The notes under the pieces are model-generated. The model was not told the DNA's origin, did no database searches, and worked only from the letters and a program-made list of their open reading frames with translations. From assembly GCA_032173965.1 (NCBI GenBank), contig CM063289.1, forward strand, positions 28,985,190 through 29,049,189: a stretch of DNA of 64,000 nucleotides, given 5' to 3'. Below are positions 50,401-62,000 of this stretch, piece after piece. Within the stretch, counting starts at the first letter, position 1. Every line of letters starts with the position of its first letter. Source of the DNA: Sitta carolinensis (lineage: Eukaryota; Chordata; Aves; Passeriformes; Sittidae). A program made the translations under genes and the position numbers.

Positions 50401-50852
50401 AGGTAAGAGAATGAAAAAGATAATGTAAACTCCCTATTGACCTTATTAAAGGATGGACAGAAAAGGAGGAGCTAAGTCCTTTGCAGGGTACAGGAGAAAT
50501 AAACAGAAGTAGAACCTGATTAAAACCAGACAGAATCCGATGGGAAATGGAGTCCAGCTGCTGCAGCCAGCAGCTCCCCAGCAGCACAGAGAGGGTCCTA
50601 CATGGACAAGTTCAGCTCCTCAGCCCAGAGCTCAGGCTGGAGGTGGATCAGTGACAAACACCTGCCCGGGGCATCCAGAAGGAGGTTCAGCCGTGGGAAG
50701 AGACCGTAATTGATTTGTCAGTGCACCCAGCTTAAGACAGGGAAGAAGCCAATGAAAATTAATGAATTAACTCAAATGACATTGCAGACTTTGATGGGAA
50801 GTATCCCTAGGAGAAAATGATGGAAGAAGGAGAGGAGTTTCAATACTAAATC
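44409..50852. other. Non-coding stretch
   Basis: About 6.4 kb without a recognised gene or named repeat. 44930-45780 and 46640-47720 are AT-rich; parts such as 47560-47700 look like possible conserved elements. A small CT run lies at 48838-48848. The frame at 47752-47943 (63 codons, plus) has no recognisable domain. 49030-49430 is GC-richer and carries chance overlapping frames on both strands. Confidence 0.5.
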
Positions 50853-51525
50853 AGAGCAATGGTCCATCTAGTGCTAGATATAAAACCCCTATAACGGACA
50901 GTTATGCAATAAGACACCCGTTGGGGATGTTCCTGATGCCAGCTGATTTTATTCTGAGCTAAGAGGGTTTATATATTTCTTCTTTAGCTCATGTATCCAC
51001 AGATATTATTTTCTTCACACTATGGCCTAAACTTTCATTTTTGTCTAGTTTCTGCCTCACTATCTAGTGACAGGGGACTCCATAACCTAATTTATTATCT
51101 TTTTCAAAATGTTACACCTTGATGGTGGTTCCCTGGTTTGGGTACCAGGACAAAAGTTAACCCAGCCATTTCTCCTGCTTGTGCTGCATTTCACACAACA
51201 AATAACATCAACCTCCTTGGTGAACTGAGCACAGAAACCACAGTTTGGCTCCTATAATATATGAGCTTTTCAAGCTTCCACCAGTATTTATTGCTCTTTT
51301 GGAGCTCTTTGATATTTCTGCTATATCTTTTTCAAAACGCAGCAACTAGGACTGACCAGAAGGTCAAAGACAAGAAGAGCTCCCAGCATTGACAGAATGT
51401 CGAGGATGATTCTTCATTCCCTTCTAGATATTTTTTGACCAATCTTAGGCAGTGAGCAAACATTTTTACTACAGCATGTCCACACTATTAATTAGGTCTT
51501 TGTGAGCAGTTTTTTCCATGATATA
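50853..51525 (-). mobile_element. Ancient CR1 retrotransposon, ORF2 C-terminus and 3' end
   Basis: Read on the minus strand this resembles the old CR1 lineage common in turtles and crocodiles. The plus strand 'gagcaatggtccatctag' (50854-50871) is the complement of its 3' end. The complement of 51287-51337 translates as FEKDIAEISKSSKRAIN, close to the CR1 reverse-transcriptase C-terminal phrase LKKDIAELEKVQRRATK. The part around 51470-51525 matches the more upstream CR1 coding phrase by eye. The copy is diverged and probably inserted before modern birds split. The upstream part of ORF2 is missing. Confidence 0.6.
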
Positions 51526-54369
51526 AGAGAAGGCCACCAGTTGCTTTATAAAAAACTCTCCGACCCTAAAAGTTTAAAGGATGGAAGGGACAGATATCTT
51601 CATGGATGAGCATCTTATGGAATGAAGAGATCCCTTTGCAATCATTTCAGCAATAAGGAAATGGGGTGTCTTCTTTACTAAATTATCTGTGATGCCATTT
51701 ATCTCCTAGTTATAGACTATAAGATACTCAAATGTTGATCATCTGTAAGGGAGCAGAAGTTTCAATTGTTAATTTGTTTAAGTGAGCACCATACAAATAT
51801 CATCCACAGCAAACAGAAAGGAGCACTGGGGAGCTGATTGTCATGTAAGGTCTCCAGAATTAATTAATGGTGCAAAGATTCTGTAAGACACAGTAAGGGT
51901 CCTCTCATCTCTGCACACACACATATTTTAGGGTCAAAGGGGACCGTCCCCTTGCATAACAATGGCCACAGGACCTCCCCACTGATTTCTCTAACAAGCA
52001 TACCTTAGTGTGTGAGATGTAATCCATCTTTGAGGGGAATATTCCACCCCAATTCATGGATCATCTTTACAGTTTAAAGAACTCAGACTTACCAGCAATG
52101 ACAACAAACTCTAGTAGAAGGAGAAAAACAGAATCCCAACTACCCTATGTGACTGAGATGCCACAAAGAGCATGTTGGAAGAGAAGGTGATATTAGAAAA
52201 TTAAACCCTATTTTTTAATCTTACAATTTAATTTTGTTTGTTCAAACCCTAATTTTAACAAACTCAGTACTGTGGCCATGTATTTCTTACTAAGCCACAT
52301 TAAGAAAACATAAAGATGCTCTGAAATAATTCTGAGTGTGTAAATAACAGAAAAGGCAGTATTAGGATTTGCATTTTTCTTAAGGACTATGTCCTGGGGG
52401 CATTACAGGAGCCCAGATACTTCACTCCAGTAAAGCTGAGTGTATTGCAATAACTCCAGATTCTCACAGTCTGTTACAGGGCTGGCTCTTAGCACTTCAT
52501 ATCTGCAAGACACACAGACACTGACAGCATGTGACAAGAGAAAACAAGAAATTAATGCAGATAAGAATTTACAGGTATCATTCCAGCAAAAGGTCATCAT
52601 TAAAATCAATCTTGTATGGGAAGCAGATTTCCCATTACCGAAATATCCCTGGCATCTCATGACTGCAAGATTGCTCAGTACATCTCTAATAATAAGGTTA
52701 ACTCTGGCCAGTATGACTTATCATATCAAGAGTTAGATAAGAATTATGTTCAGAGAGCAAAAGGTGCTGGAATATGCCGAAGATGCTTCCTGCAGCAAGG
52801 AATATTAATTGGAGCTGGTGGAAAGGAGAGCAGATGTAAGGAACTTGGAATGGCAGAGTCTCATCTGACAAAGTCAGAGTCTGTGGGCAGTGAGAAACAA
52901 AGGTGATTCCAAGATAGCATCCAGGTGGACATGGCAGGGCAGATGCTGTGGGGATGGTGGGGAACAGAGTATGTAAATAACTACATTATTTTTAGTGCAA
53001 GTAATTTATTTAGGGCCAAGACAGCAAGAAATAAGGAAAAGGAGGTATAGAATAAAACTGAATTTCACAGGCATCAAATTATTTTCCAGAGGAGACAAAC
53101 CTTAACACAAAGAAGAATGGACACAAACCCATAATTTGTCTGCATTGCTGTTCTCTGTCTGTAATTAAGGAAAAAAAAATCTTGCAAAGACACAAAAAGA
53201 CGAATCCTGCATTATATGGCAGTAAACAAGAAATGTGGGGAGAAAAGAGATCTAAAAGTAGATCCTGTGTGCAACCACCAGGTGGTTGAGAAGTGTATGA
53301 CATATGAGGAGCTCAGGAGATCAGCTGGCACAGGGGATGATTGAGTGGATGCCAGCAGGGAAGAGGCCACATGAAAGACCAAATCCAAGAAATTGGGTCT
53401 ATGTATCCAAAGCTCTGGGTGACAGCTCTAAAGCAATGAGATAAATGAATCAGCTCTCAAGGCAGCAATGATGATGGATAAGGTGGGATAGGATCAGCTG
53501 CTAAAGGAGTGTGAAAAGGTTCTGGAAATACTCAGAAATGCATCATGGGGGGGTGGGGGAAAAAAGGGTACAGGAAGGAGTTGTGGTTCCCTTGGAAGGT
53601 ATTATGGAACACAAGAGAATGGATATTATTTGCTGTCTCACCACTCATTTCACTTTGTGGGGTTTGCTGATGACTTTCCGAGTGCGGGAATGCTGGGAGA
53701 ATATTGAGGGCTCCATCCCAGATGAGGTGCATTGGATATGTTAATGCAGCCCTTGCAGGGTGCTGAGCTCCAAAACAGGCCAAACTTGGAGGCCTGAGTT
53801 GCTTCAGGGGCTCCAAGAGGGTCTGGGTGCCACAGAAATCCAGAGGAACTGAGCTGTGGAGCAGGTGGCATGGAGGCCTCAGCCTCAGCACTTCACTTAG
53901 CAGGTCTGTGGAGAGCAAGGAAGCTCAGTGTCTCTCAGGATGATGTTTCAAATGAGAACAGAACTTTGCTGGTTACAGCTTCACAGGATCTGCTGGTTTA
54001 TTCCAGAAGCACCTTCGCCTTTGTGTGTGGGCTCAGAGTGCAGTGAGGTGTGAAGAGGAGGTCCCAAAGCATTCTGCAGAGCAGTGCTATTGAAGCTGTG
54101 GTGATTTTAAAAGAGATTCTTTCCCATCAGCTTCTCGGGCACAGACTGAAAGTGAACATGCAAATCCATCTCAGATCTGCAGTGTCCAGCTCACTTGTGC
54201 TCTGGGCTTTCTTTTTAAATCAAAGGGCAATTGTCCAGGCTCTCTGCTGAGGGAGGACAAAATCCCTGATTTTTTTTTTTTTTCATAACAATGTCAGCCT
54301 TCCCTTCTGACTGAGGACTGCAGTTGTTTCTAAACTAAAATCAAATATTGTAGTCCCATTTGAAAACAG
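51526..54369. other. Non-coding stretch
   Basis: No recognised gene or repeat. AT-rich segments alternate with mixed DNA. 53280-53930 is GC-richer with a G-run near 53547 and chance frames of up to 128 codons on the minus strand. Confidence 0.55.
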
Positions 54370-54480
54370 TTATTCTGGGCCAAATCCCAGAAGGTGCTGA
54401 GTGCCTTCAACTCCCACTGCATTCATGAGGAACTAAATGTGCTTAATGCTGTGCATGGTCTTAGAGATCTTCCCAAAGTG
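54370..54480. repeat. Possible old amniote interspersed repeat
   Basis: The phrases 'gggccaaatcccagaaggtg' and 'ctgagtgccttcaactccca' resemble, from memory, an old repeat widespread in reptiles that reads 'aggtgctgagcaccctcaactcccattgac'. The palindromic second half is not visible here. Tentative; a RepeatMasker search with an ancestral amniote library would decide. Confidence 0.3.
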
Positions 54481-54599
54481 TAGGAGCCAGATCCCCCATA
54501 TCTTTTAACCTGAGGCACTGCTTACTCCTGCAAATAGAGCACAGCTTGACCCTGCAAGCCCTTAGCATGAAAGGTTGCACTTACTGCTGTGCCCAGTAT

Positions 54600-56480
54600 C
54601 ACTGACAATAACCTCTACCATCCATAATAAAGTTTTGCAGGATGAAGCCTTAAATAAAATTTATGTCACTGACCTACAACCAACAGCTGCAAGAAAAAAG
54701 TAAAACTGTGATGAAAATTCCCAGCCCATTAACGTGGATATTGCACTGCTTCAGCCTCAGACAAAAGCTGCATTAACTCTATCCTTCAAAATGATGCAGT
54801 CCAAACAGCTCCAGAGTCATTAAACATTGTAGTGGGTTATTTGTACAACCTAAAGTCCCAAACTTTAATCATTCTTCAAATATGATGCATTAAAATTGTA
54901 TTTGAGACACTGTCGGCAGGGTGAATTAATTCCCTTTAGCAGTGGAACGGACAGATGTTTGCCAAACACCAGTGCCTGGATTTCTGTGTTGCAAATGCCC
55001 ACAGATTTATAAACAAACGACCCAAAGGGCGAGTTAAAGCAGTGAACAGCAGCTCACTACAATTTAAAGAGGAGACAGAGGCTTGGTCTGACCACAGTGT
55101 CCCTATTAGTGCAAGTGTCTGAGGGCAGCTCCAAAGAGTACTCGGGGTTTACTCCCTGTGTGTGGCACAGCGCAGAGCGAGCCTGTGTTTGTGTGTGTGA
55201 ACCTGCCGCCTGTGAAATGGTTAAAACTTAAGGTTACCCATCCAAGGAGTAGAAAATGAAGGTTCTCAGTTTGATGGACAACAGCTCAGAGATCCCTGAT
55301 GTCCCAAAATATTAGGTTTCTCTTCTAATAATGTTGGAAATATTGCCTACTGTCATGATTAATCTCAGCAGCATCTCCGGCTGATTGCAGGTGACGCAGT
55401 CACAGCGCAGTGCCTGTGTTGGTTTCCACACACCGTCAAATCTGCTACAAATGCAGGGGTGAAGGGGAAAGAACTGTGATACCAGGTATCCCAGTGGCTA
55501 ATAGATTGTGACATGAAAGAAGGAAACCTTTATTTTAATTCAAAAAACAAAAGCCAAATAGCAAAACTTATGTACGTGCCTAACTTTTTTTTTTTCTTCC
55601 TCAAGTGGAAAACATTCGCCTGCTAACAACTCTTGGCTGGCATCAAGGGAAAGTGGAGGTATTTGCAGATGTGGAGGAAGACATACAAAACATTTTTCAA
55701 ATCAAAGGCTTGAATTATTGCACTGGGTTCATGAAGTTTCACAGGCATGTAGACACACCATTGTCTGCACCCTGGAACAAGCTGCCCTTTCTTCAGAAAG
55801 GAAAAACAACCCAATGTTTCTTACAATCCGATCTGTATGTATCAGGGAGCTATCTATATTTTGAAATTCTTTGCATTGTCTGTGGTAAGGGTGTGCTGTT
55901 TTGGCCCAACAATGGCAACATTGATTTTAGAATTTCAGAATTTTGGTGCATAGAACAAACTGTGAAACAAAACCGGCCTGCTCTCAATAGTACAACAACA
56001 GTGCTCTTATATAAACTTGCCTTTCCTCGCCATTTTACATAGTCAAAGATCAATACCGTTCATTCAGCCAACATTATTAAAGCCATTTATCAGAGACTTT
56101 TTTCTCTCGTTGCTAATAAAAAGGATTTTGCCGACAAAGTTATGTCATCTTCCGCTCCCTCGGCAGCAGCGCAGATAATTGGCTTTGTTGTGCCCCCAAC
56201 AATCGGGCCTTGTTTATGAACTTACATTTATTAAGTGAAAGTATTTGGAAACTGATGGTACATTGAAGTTCGGTTGCCATGGGCAATAATCATCCCCCAA
56301 AAGTCATGACCTCCCTGTTATGCAGCTAGTAACTAATTGAAATGATACAAATTACTCTGATTCTCTGTCTGCCAATTTCGAGGCTGCTGCTGGTCAAGGG
56401 TCAGACGAGCCCCTATTCATGGGGCCATGTTTGAAGTGGCTGCTGCCATCGCGCGGGGTCGGGCGCACCCCGGCCCGCAC
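54600..56480. promoter_or_regulatory. Candidate conserved regulatory block
   Basis: Mostly non-repetitive DNA with AT-rich and CpG-bearing segments. It contains CTAACTAATTGAAATG near 56328, AACAATCGGGCC near 56200, an X-box (56273-56287), and a CpG-dense end (56440-56500: CGCGCGGGGTCGGGCG). 56040-56420 has the most enhancer-like texture. An open frame of 146 codons at 55605-56042 (plus) starts with GTG just after a pyrimidine tract and AAG, but it looks like chance. The conservation claim is inference. Confidence 0.37.
56273..56287. promoter_or_regulatory. RFX-type X-box motif
   Basis: GTTGCCATGGGCAAT is nearly palindromic: half-sites GTTGCC and GGCAAT with a three-base centre. It closely resembles the RFX consensus GTTGCCATGGCAAC with one extra base. 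It lies in the most conserved-looking part of the block, so it is a plausible binding site. Confidence 0.45.
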
Positions 56481-57299
56481 CGGGAGGGGAGCGCTGCTGG
56501 GGAGCCCCACCTTGGGCTGACACATCAAAAGCTTCTCCCTGTCAGTCAGGCAGCAGTTGTTGCCAAGCAGGACATGGTTTGCTGGGTCGGGATAAGTGCT
56601 GTATTCATCCCCAAGGGCTACCTTGCACATTTAACTGACGCTGTGACGCCTCCCGAGGTATTGCCACTAAATCAAAGAATCCTTCTGCCTGCAGTGAGCT
56701 CACCAGGAAAAAAACAAAGGCCTCCTCTTCTGTGAGACATCACAAGAGAAATTAAAATCCGATGAATTATCTGGGGTGTCGTCCTTTAAAAACATTTATG
56801 GTAATTCAACTGTGTCTTAAAAGCATACAGTATGTTTATCTCAGTGAATATGAGGACCTCAGCACTAAAAAATTAATACTATAATGGGATTTTTGTCCTT
56901 TAAGAAATTCTTAGTGGTTCCAGGGCACGTTGATCAAAGGCTTATTAAATATGTGCCAAAAGTACTGGTTTAGTGGATGAGTATTTGCAATGCCACCAAA
57001 GAGATTTCTTTCTTTGTGCAAGCTCCTACAGCTTGAACATGTCTAAATGTATTAAAACTGTGAGACAAGAAACCATGTTACAGGGCCAGGCCAGGCTCCT
57101 TGCATAATGAAGATTAACATTTTCTCTGTTTCAACATTATTCGAAAGCTTTACCACACAGTTTGAGTCCTGTACATCTCAACAAATCTTTTCATAAATAT
57201 CAAATCTGTGCACTGGGCACAGATGTCATTCTAATGGCTCCATTTTTCCCTTTTCTCTCTTTCAGGAGATACCAAAAATACTTAATACAGACTTTTAAT
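56481..57299. other. Non-coding stretch
   Basis: No gene or named repeat. 56750-57000 is AT-rich and non-repetitive and may extend the block on its left. Confidence 0.5.
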
Positions 57300-57400
57300 C
57301 CTGTTTAATGTCTTCATCAATAAGGGGATTGAGTGGACCCTCAGTAAGTTCACAGAAGACACAAAGTTGGGCCTGAGTGTTGATCTGCAGGAGGGTAGCA
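57300..57400 (+). mobile_element. CR1 ORF2 reverse-transcriptase fragment
   Basis: From 57307 the plus strand translates without a stop for 31 codons. Part of it reads SKFTEDTKLGLSVDLQEG. This is the CR1 reverse-transcriptase region that carries the active-site motif, normally FADDTKLGG; here the catalytic pair reads ED and the Ala is Thr, so the enzyme is dead. Sequence outside this piece is not recognisable as CR1. Upstream TTTCAGGAGATACC near 57261 looks like a splice acceptor, probably by chance. Confidence 0.8.
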
Positions 57401-58382
57401 CTACCTGTGCTTAATAATGCACATTTTTACATACAGTCTCCCTAAAAGTGGCATCATTTTAAAATTGTTACCACTGATGCCCAGGATCTAAGTGTGTCCC
57501 TACAGGTGTAGGTATAAGGCAGAGTGAAGCAGAAAGCAGTAATTTGTTTCTTAAGAAAATTATGGCTTTTTTTCCTATCTACATCAGTGTCTTCTCCTGG
57601 CAAAATTCCTTCTTCTTGTCAGGTAACAAAAAATGAAAAACATTACTTTTCAAATTAAACACATCACTTTGGAAGTGCTGTGCTTTAACAAGACACTGTC
57701 ACGCTCAGAGGAAAGGGGGCACCTGTCATGAAAAATATTCATAGTAGAAAACCTCATTTTCCTTTAAACACAGAAAAAAATTGACCAGCCCTATTACAGA
57801 AGTCTTTCAGTGCCACTCCATGTCAGCACTGTCATTATATCTCCTATTGTGAGGACAGCCAAGAACACATCTTTGGAAATGTATTCTGGGGCTGCCCTTG
57901 TGGCCTATTGATTGTGCTCCCTTCACGTGAGAGCCCCGGGTGGGAGGGGGGCTGGAGGGGACAGAGCAGCCCCCTGTGCTGCCACACAAACCAGCCTGGC
58001 CACTTGAAGGATTCCAAGAGTATTGTACCCTCATCTTCTGCAAAACTTCCGGGGATGATGAGGGTGAGAGGTTTAAAGAGAGAAAAAATAAATCTTTTTA
58101 GGCATTCAGAAAGGTACTGAGCACGATCCTTGGAAAGAGGGGCTTCCAGGAAGCAGTGCTGACAGGAGCTGGGCAATGATGTGAAGAAGACACAGCACTT
58201 CTGATTCTCCTAAACTGGGGGGTTTAAGAGGAATATTTGGACCTGATTCTTCAGCCTACAGACTGTTGAAATAATCTTCATAATATAGCAACTAAGCTGC
58301 AAAGAACAAATTACCTCTTTCCTTATTAAAAACGGTTTTTAATTCCTTACAGCTAATTTCTGTCCATCAGGACAATAATTGT
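57401..58382. other. Non-coding stretch between two CR1 pieces
   Basis: About 1 kb without recognisable CR1 or other repeat. 57900-58000 is GC-rich. No plausible exon is seen. Confidence 0.5.
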
Positions 58383-58516
58383 CTAGAGAAGCTGTGGCTT
58401 CCCTATCCCTGAAAGTGTTTCAGGCCAGTTTGGACAGGGCTTAGAGAAACCTGGAATAGTGGAAGGTGTCCCTTCATGGTCCCTTCGAACCCAAAGCGTT
58501 CTGGGATTCTGCGATT
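58383..58516 (+). mobile_element. CR1 3' end
   Basis: In sense orientation: 'tagagaagctgtggcttccc', 'tatccctgaaagtgtttcag', then 'gtcccttcgaacccaaagcg' and 'ttctgggattctg', the CR1 3' terminus. It is diverged from the consensus and 5'-truncated. Confidence 0.85.
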
Positions 58517-59931
58517 TGGCAAATGGCATTAGTGGGTTTTCCCCTGGTACAGGTGTGAAGTGTCTCTCCATCCATCCCTATAGTGGAGTCATTTCTCATT
58601 TGCACCACCCTGAGAGGTGGTTGGAGCCAACCTGTCCATGCTATAAGGTAATCACAGGGGTAATGAAGAAACAGAGACAGTTTTCCTTCACTGAACCTGC
58701 CATGAGTCAGCAGGAAAAGCCAGAGCAGACAGATTGCAGCTCTGGAAGCAGAACAAGATGTGGAAAAAACTCTCAAGTAAAACCTTATTCTGCTGAAGCA
58801 ACTTGGTCCCACTAAAGTCAATGAACTTGCCCAGACAAAATCCACCGTTTGGAAGGCAGCACTTCCTATTAACAGTGGGCTGGTTTCCAGCTCAAAGGCA
58901 GCTCATTCATTCCCACCCTGAAACCAGTGCACAACAACAGGAGTGATCTTTGGGGTCCATATCCTCACGGACACTGCCCAGGTTCTGTTTGTCCGGCATC
59001 CCCTCCGATGCCTCAGCTCTGCCAGCATTTGGTTACCCAAGACTCACATTAAACACCTTTTGGCACAAGGGAACTCATCAGCTCCAAAGAAGGGGCAGTG
59101 GTTTGTTGAGTCAATGAGGTGTTTTCTTCCCCAGGTTTAATGCAGCGCTAGGTGTTTAATCTGCATTTTAAAAAAGCTGATAAACACGCATTTACACAAT
59201 AAAACATAACCATCCGAAAGAGCCATCATAGCCAATTGTCCTTTGTGTTAATTAATTCCTTCCATCCCCACCCAAAAGGGCTCGGCTGAGTCCCCCTTGG
59301 GGACCCCACTCCGATGACAACAATTCCCTTCCTCCCCGAGCCATCCCACGGCCAGCATTCCTGGCCACCTCACCCCCATCCCCATCAAACCTTCAGGCTC
59401 CCCCCTCTAAGGCACTCAGGGGAGGGGGGATGTCCCAAAGGTAAAACGCTCCTAAATCTAAGCGTGCTGGGAGCTGTTAGCATCACTGTTCTGCTCTGTA
59501 CCCGCTGCGGATGGAGGGCTGTAAGAGGATTTTTCAGCTCCTGTTTTGGTTGAAAAATCTGAACTTCCTGAAGTGTCAAGAGTCTCAAACCTACCAGCCA
59601 GATTTTCTCCCGTGTCTTCTACAGACAATATAAATAATTTTAAACACAGACGTAGGGGCTGTGCTTGCTGGCCTCTTGATTTTCTTGGATTCCTATCATA
59701 AGGAGGTGTTACAATTCAAAGCACTGCGGACCAGATTTTTGTGGACTGGCATTAAACACTGCCTTACTTCCCAAAAAGCCTTTTGCAATCAATGGGTTAT
59801 TTATATTGTAAGGTAAATCTCCTCATGGATAAAGGCAATATGATTCAAGGTGGTTGTGTTTTTCCATAGATGGAGGTTTACCACATATGACTTAAAATTT
59901 CAGTGAATAAAAACAACCAAAGCAGGTAAAA
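58517..59931. other. Non-coding stretch
   Basis: No recognised gene. 59150-59260 is AT-rich with GTTAATTAATTCC near 59247 and could be a small conserved element. 59290-59420 is C-rich. Open frames are short or overlapping. Confidence 0.5.
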
Positions 59932-59956
59932 CAAAAACAAAAACAAAAACAAAAAA
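59932..59956. repeat. (CAAAAA)4 simple repeat
   Basis: Four six-base CAAAAA units start at 59932, 59938, 59944 and 59950. A simple A-rich repeat of the sort that can grow from a retroposon tail. Confidence 0.85.
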
Positions 59957-61470
59957 GGAAAAGGAAAACTGTCATGAGGAAAATAAACATGTAGCTCTCC
60001 TCTGGAATATACCTTTAATTTTAGAGCTATATGGCTGCTTTTCTTCCTCATATCATTATCCTTTTAATAAGCAGCATTAGCTGTGAAATAACCAAAGTTA
60101 TAACAGTTAAACAACTTGTAGGATTGTTCAAAGGATAACAAACACGATTTTGGGTGATCACTAAAATACCTGTATGTGTTTTATACGTAGACATGGATAT
60201 AGATATATTCACCTATAGGCACAGTCAGCACATACAGATACAGATACAGAAAGACATTTCCAGAACAATCTGCTCTTCTCCAGCAGTGGATTTTGGCACA
60301 ACACAATCACTGCACTTCTCAAGGGAGCTCATTCTACCAGTGCTTGCACAGGTTTGAAAGATTTTGGATTAGAAACCCTTCCTCAAGGAGAACTGGGAAG
60401 TACCCCCAGGATTCCTGCCCTGGCATGCAAAGCACCAGGCAGAGTCTGGGCAAGGCACGGGTCCTTTCTGTCCCTTCCCCACCCCAGTGCTCCAGCTGGG
60501 AATGGTGGACTTCAGGTTCACCTGCACATTGGCCACAAGGCCAATTCTGATCATTTACCCCCAGGAGAGGGGAGGTGACAGATTGCTGATTAATGTTCAT
60601 GTTCCTCAGCATTTTGCTTTTGAAGAATTTTGCCTTTTTAAAAATCCATGTTTAGAAAGGCTTAGATGGAGCACTAGTTCACAAAAGGTTACTTAAACTA
60701 CCAGATACTGGGCTGAAATTAATTAATGCACTTGTCTAAAATTCAATGAGAACTGAAAACAGATACAAAATCAGAAAAATGGTATGAACCTAATCCCATA
60801 TCTCAACAAATAACAATGGACTGTTTATGCTGCATTACTCTTTTCTAATCTCCACATATTACTATAATTATTAACTGCTAGTCCTAAAATCTATAGAGTT
60901 ATCATTATTGTTATTATTATGAAACTCAATCTCATTTTCATGTCATAAAGATAAACCAAATCTCATTTCAATTAGTTGCAGCAGGAGGGAATGAACTTTA
61001 AACAGACATTTAATTTCTGAAAAAAAAATTAGGAAGTTCTTCATGGAAATGTTATGGCATTTTGAAACAGATTAATAGTTCAGTATGAACACATCCACCC
61101 TGCAGCTAAATGATGGCTGTACTGTGATCAGGAGACAGGTTAAATGAGCAAAATCAGTTGATACCACTGGTTTGGATCTAATCAAATAGGCTTCATTTTT
61201 ATGACTTTTTAGCTACATTATTTTTTCATCCCATGTGTTCTCTGAATTGTTACTGGGGGGGAGCTGCTTTGGAATTGGGTTATATTTGGCTTTAATGGAT
61301 CTGGTTGGTAAAGAAGTCCAAGGAGCAAGGGGGTACTTGGCATTCTGGTTGCTGTGGGAATGGTTCCAATCGCTCTGTCTCCATGGAGCACATCCCTGGA
61401 CGCAGCAGCCACCTCCTGCATATTTTATCACTGCTCCAGGGCAGGATGTAACCTCCACCAGGGCCGGCTG
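59957..61470. other. Non-coding stretch
   Basis: AT-rich, including 60040-60200 and 60700-61230, with an ATT/GTT run near 60901-60920. 60320-60560 is GC-richer. Possible conserved elements lie in the AT-rich parts; no gene or named repeat. Confidence 0.5.
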
Positions 61471-61924
61471 CCTCCCCAGCACACCCAGCATTGCCTCCCA
61501 GCACACCCAGAGCTGCCTCTCCTAGCGCTGCCTCCCCAGCACACCCAGCATTGCCTCCCCAGCACACCCAGCATTGCTTCCCCAGCACACCCAGCCCTGC
61601 CTCTCCAGCACACCCAGAGCTGCCTCTCCTAGCGCTGCCTCCTCAGCACACCCAGCATTGCCTCCCCATCCCTGCCTCCCCAGCACACCCAGCATTCCCT
61701 CCCCAGCACACCCAGCATTGCCTCCCCATCCCTGCCTCCCCAGCACACCCATCCCTGCCTCCCCAGCACACCCAGCATTGCCTCCCCATCCCTGCCTCCC
61801 CAGCACACCCAGCATTGCCTCCCCAGCACACCCATCCCTGCCTCCCCAGCACACCCAGCATTGCCTCCCCAGCACACCCAGCATTGCCTCCCCATCCCTG
61901 CCTCCCCAGCACACCCAGCCGCAG
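61471..61924. repeat. Mixed 23/14-bp minisatellite, G4-forming on minus strand
   Basis: Twenty-two units begin CCTC/CTTC. Long units are 22-23 bases (CCTCCCCAGCACACCC plus AGCATTG, AGAGCTG, AGCCCTG or ATCCCTG). Short units are 14-15 bases (CCTCCCCATCCCTG, CCTCTCCTAGCGCTG). Short units start at 61516, 61623, 61661, 61721, 61781 and 61887. Where ATCCCTG is followed by a long unit, the minus strand reads GGGTGTGCTGGGGAGGCAGG followed by GATGGG, satisfying the rule of four G-runs with loops of at most seven. This occurs at six or more places. Long open frames on both strands are repeat artefacts. Confidence 0.95.
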
Positions 61925-62000
61925 CCCCTGCCCGGCACACCCAGTTTGCCAGTGCTCAGCTTGGCCCACGAGGGTGCTCAGCGATGGTTTGATCCATAAA
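61925..62000. other. Spacer between minisatellite and CR1
   Basis: Short GC-rich flank; the first 20 bases (CCCGGCACACCCAG) are a decayed unit of the array. Confidence 0.5.
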
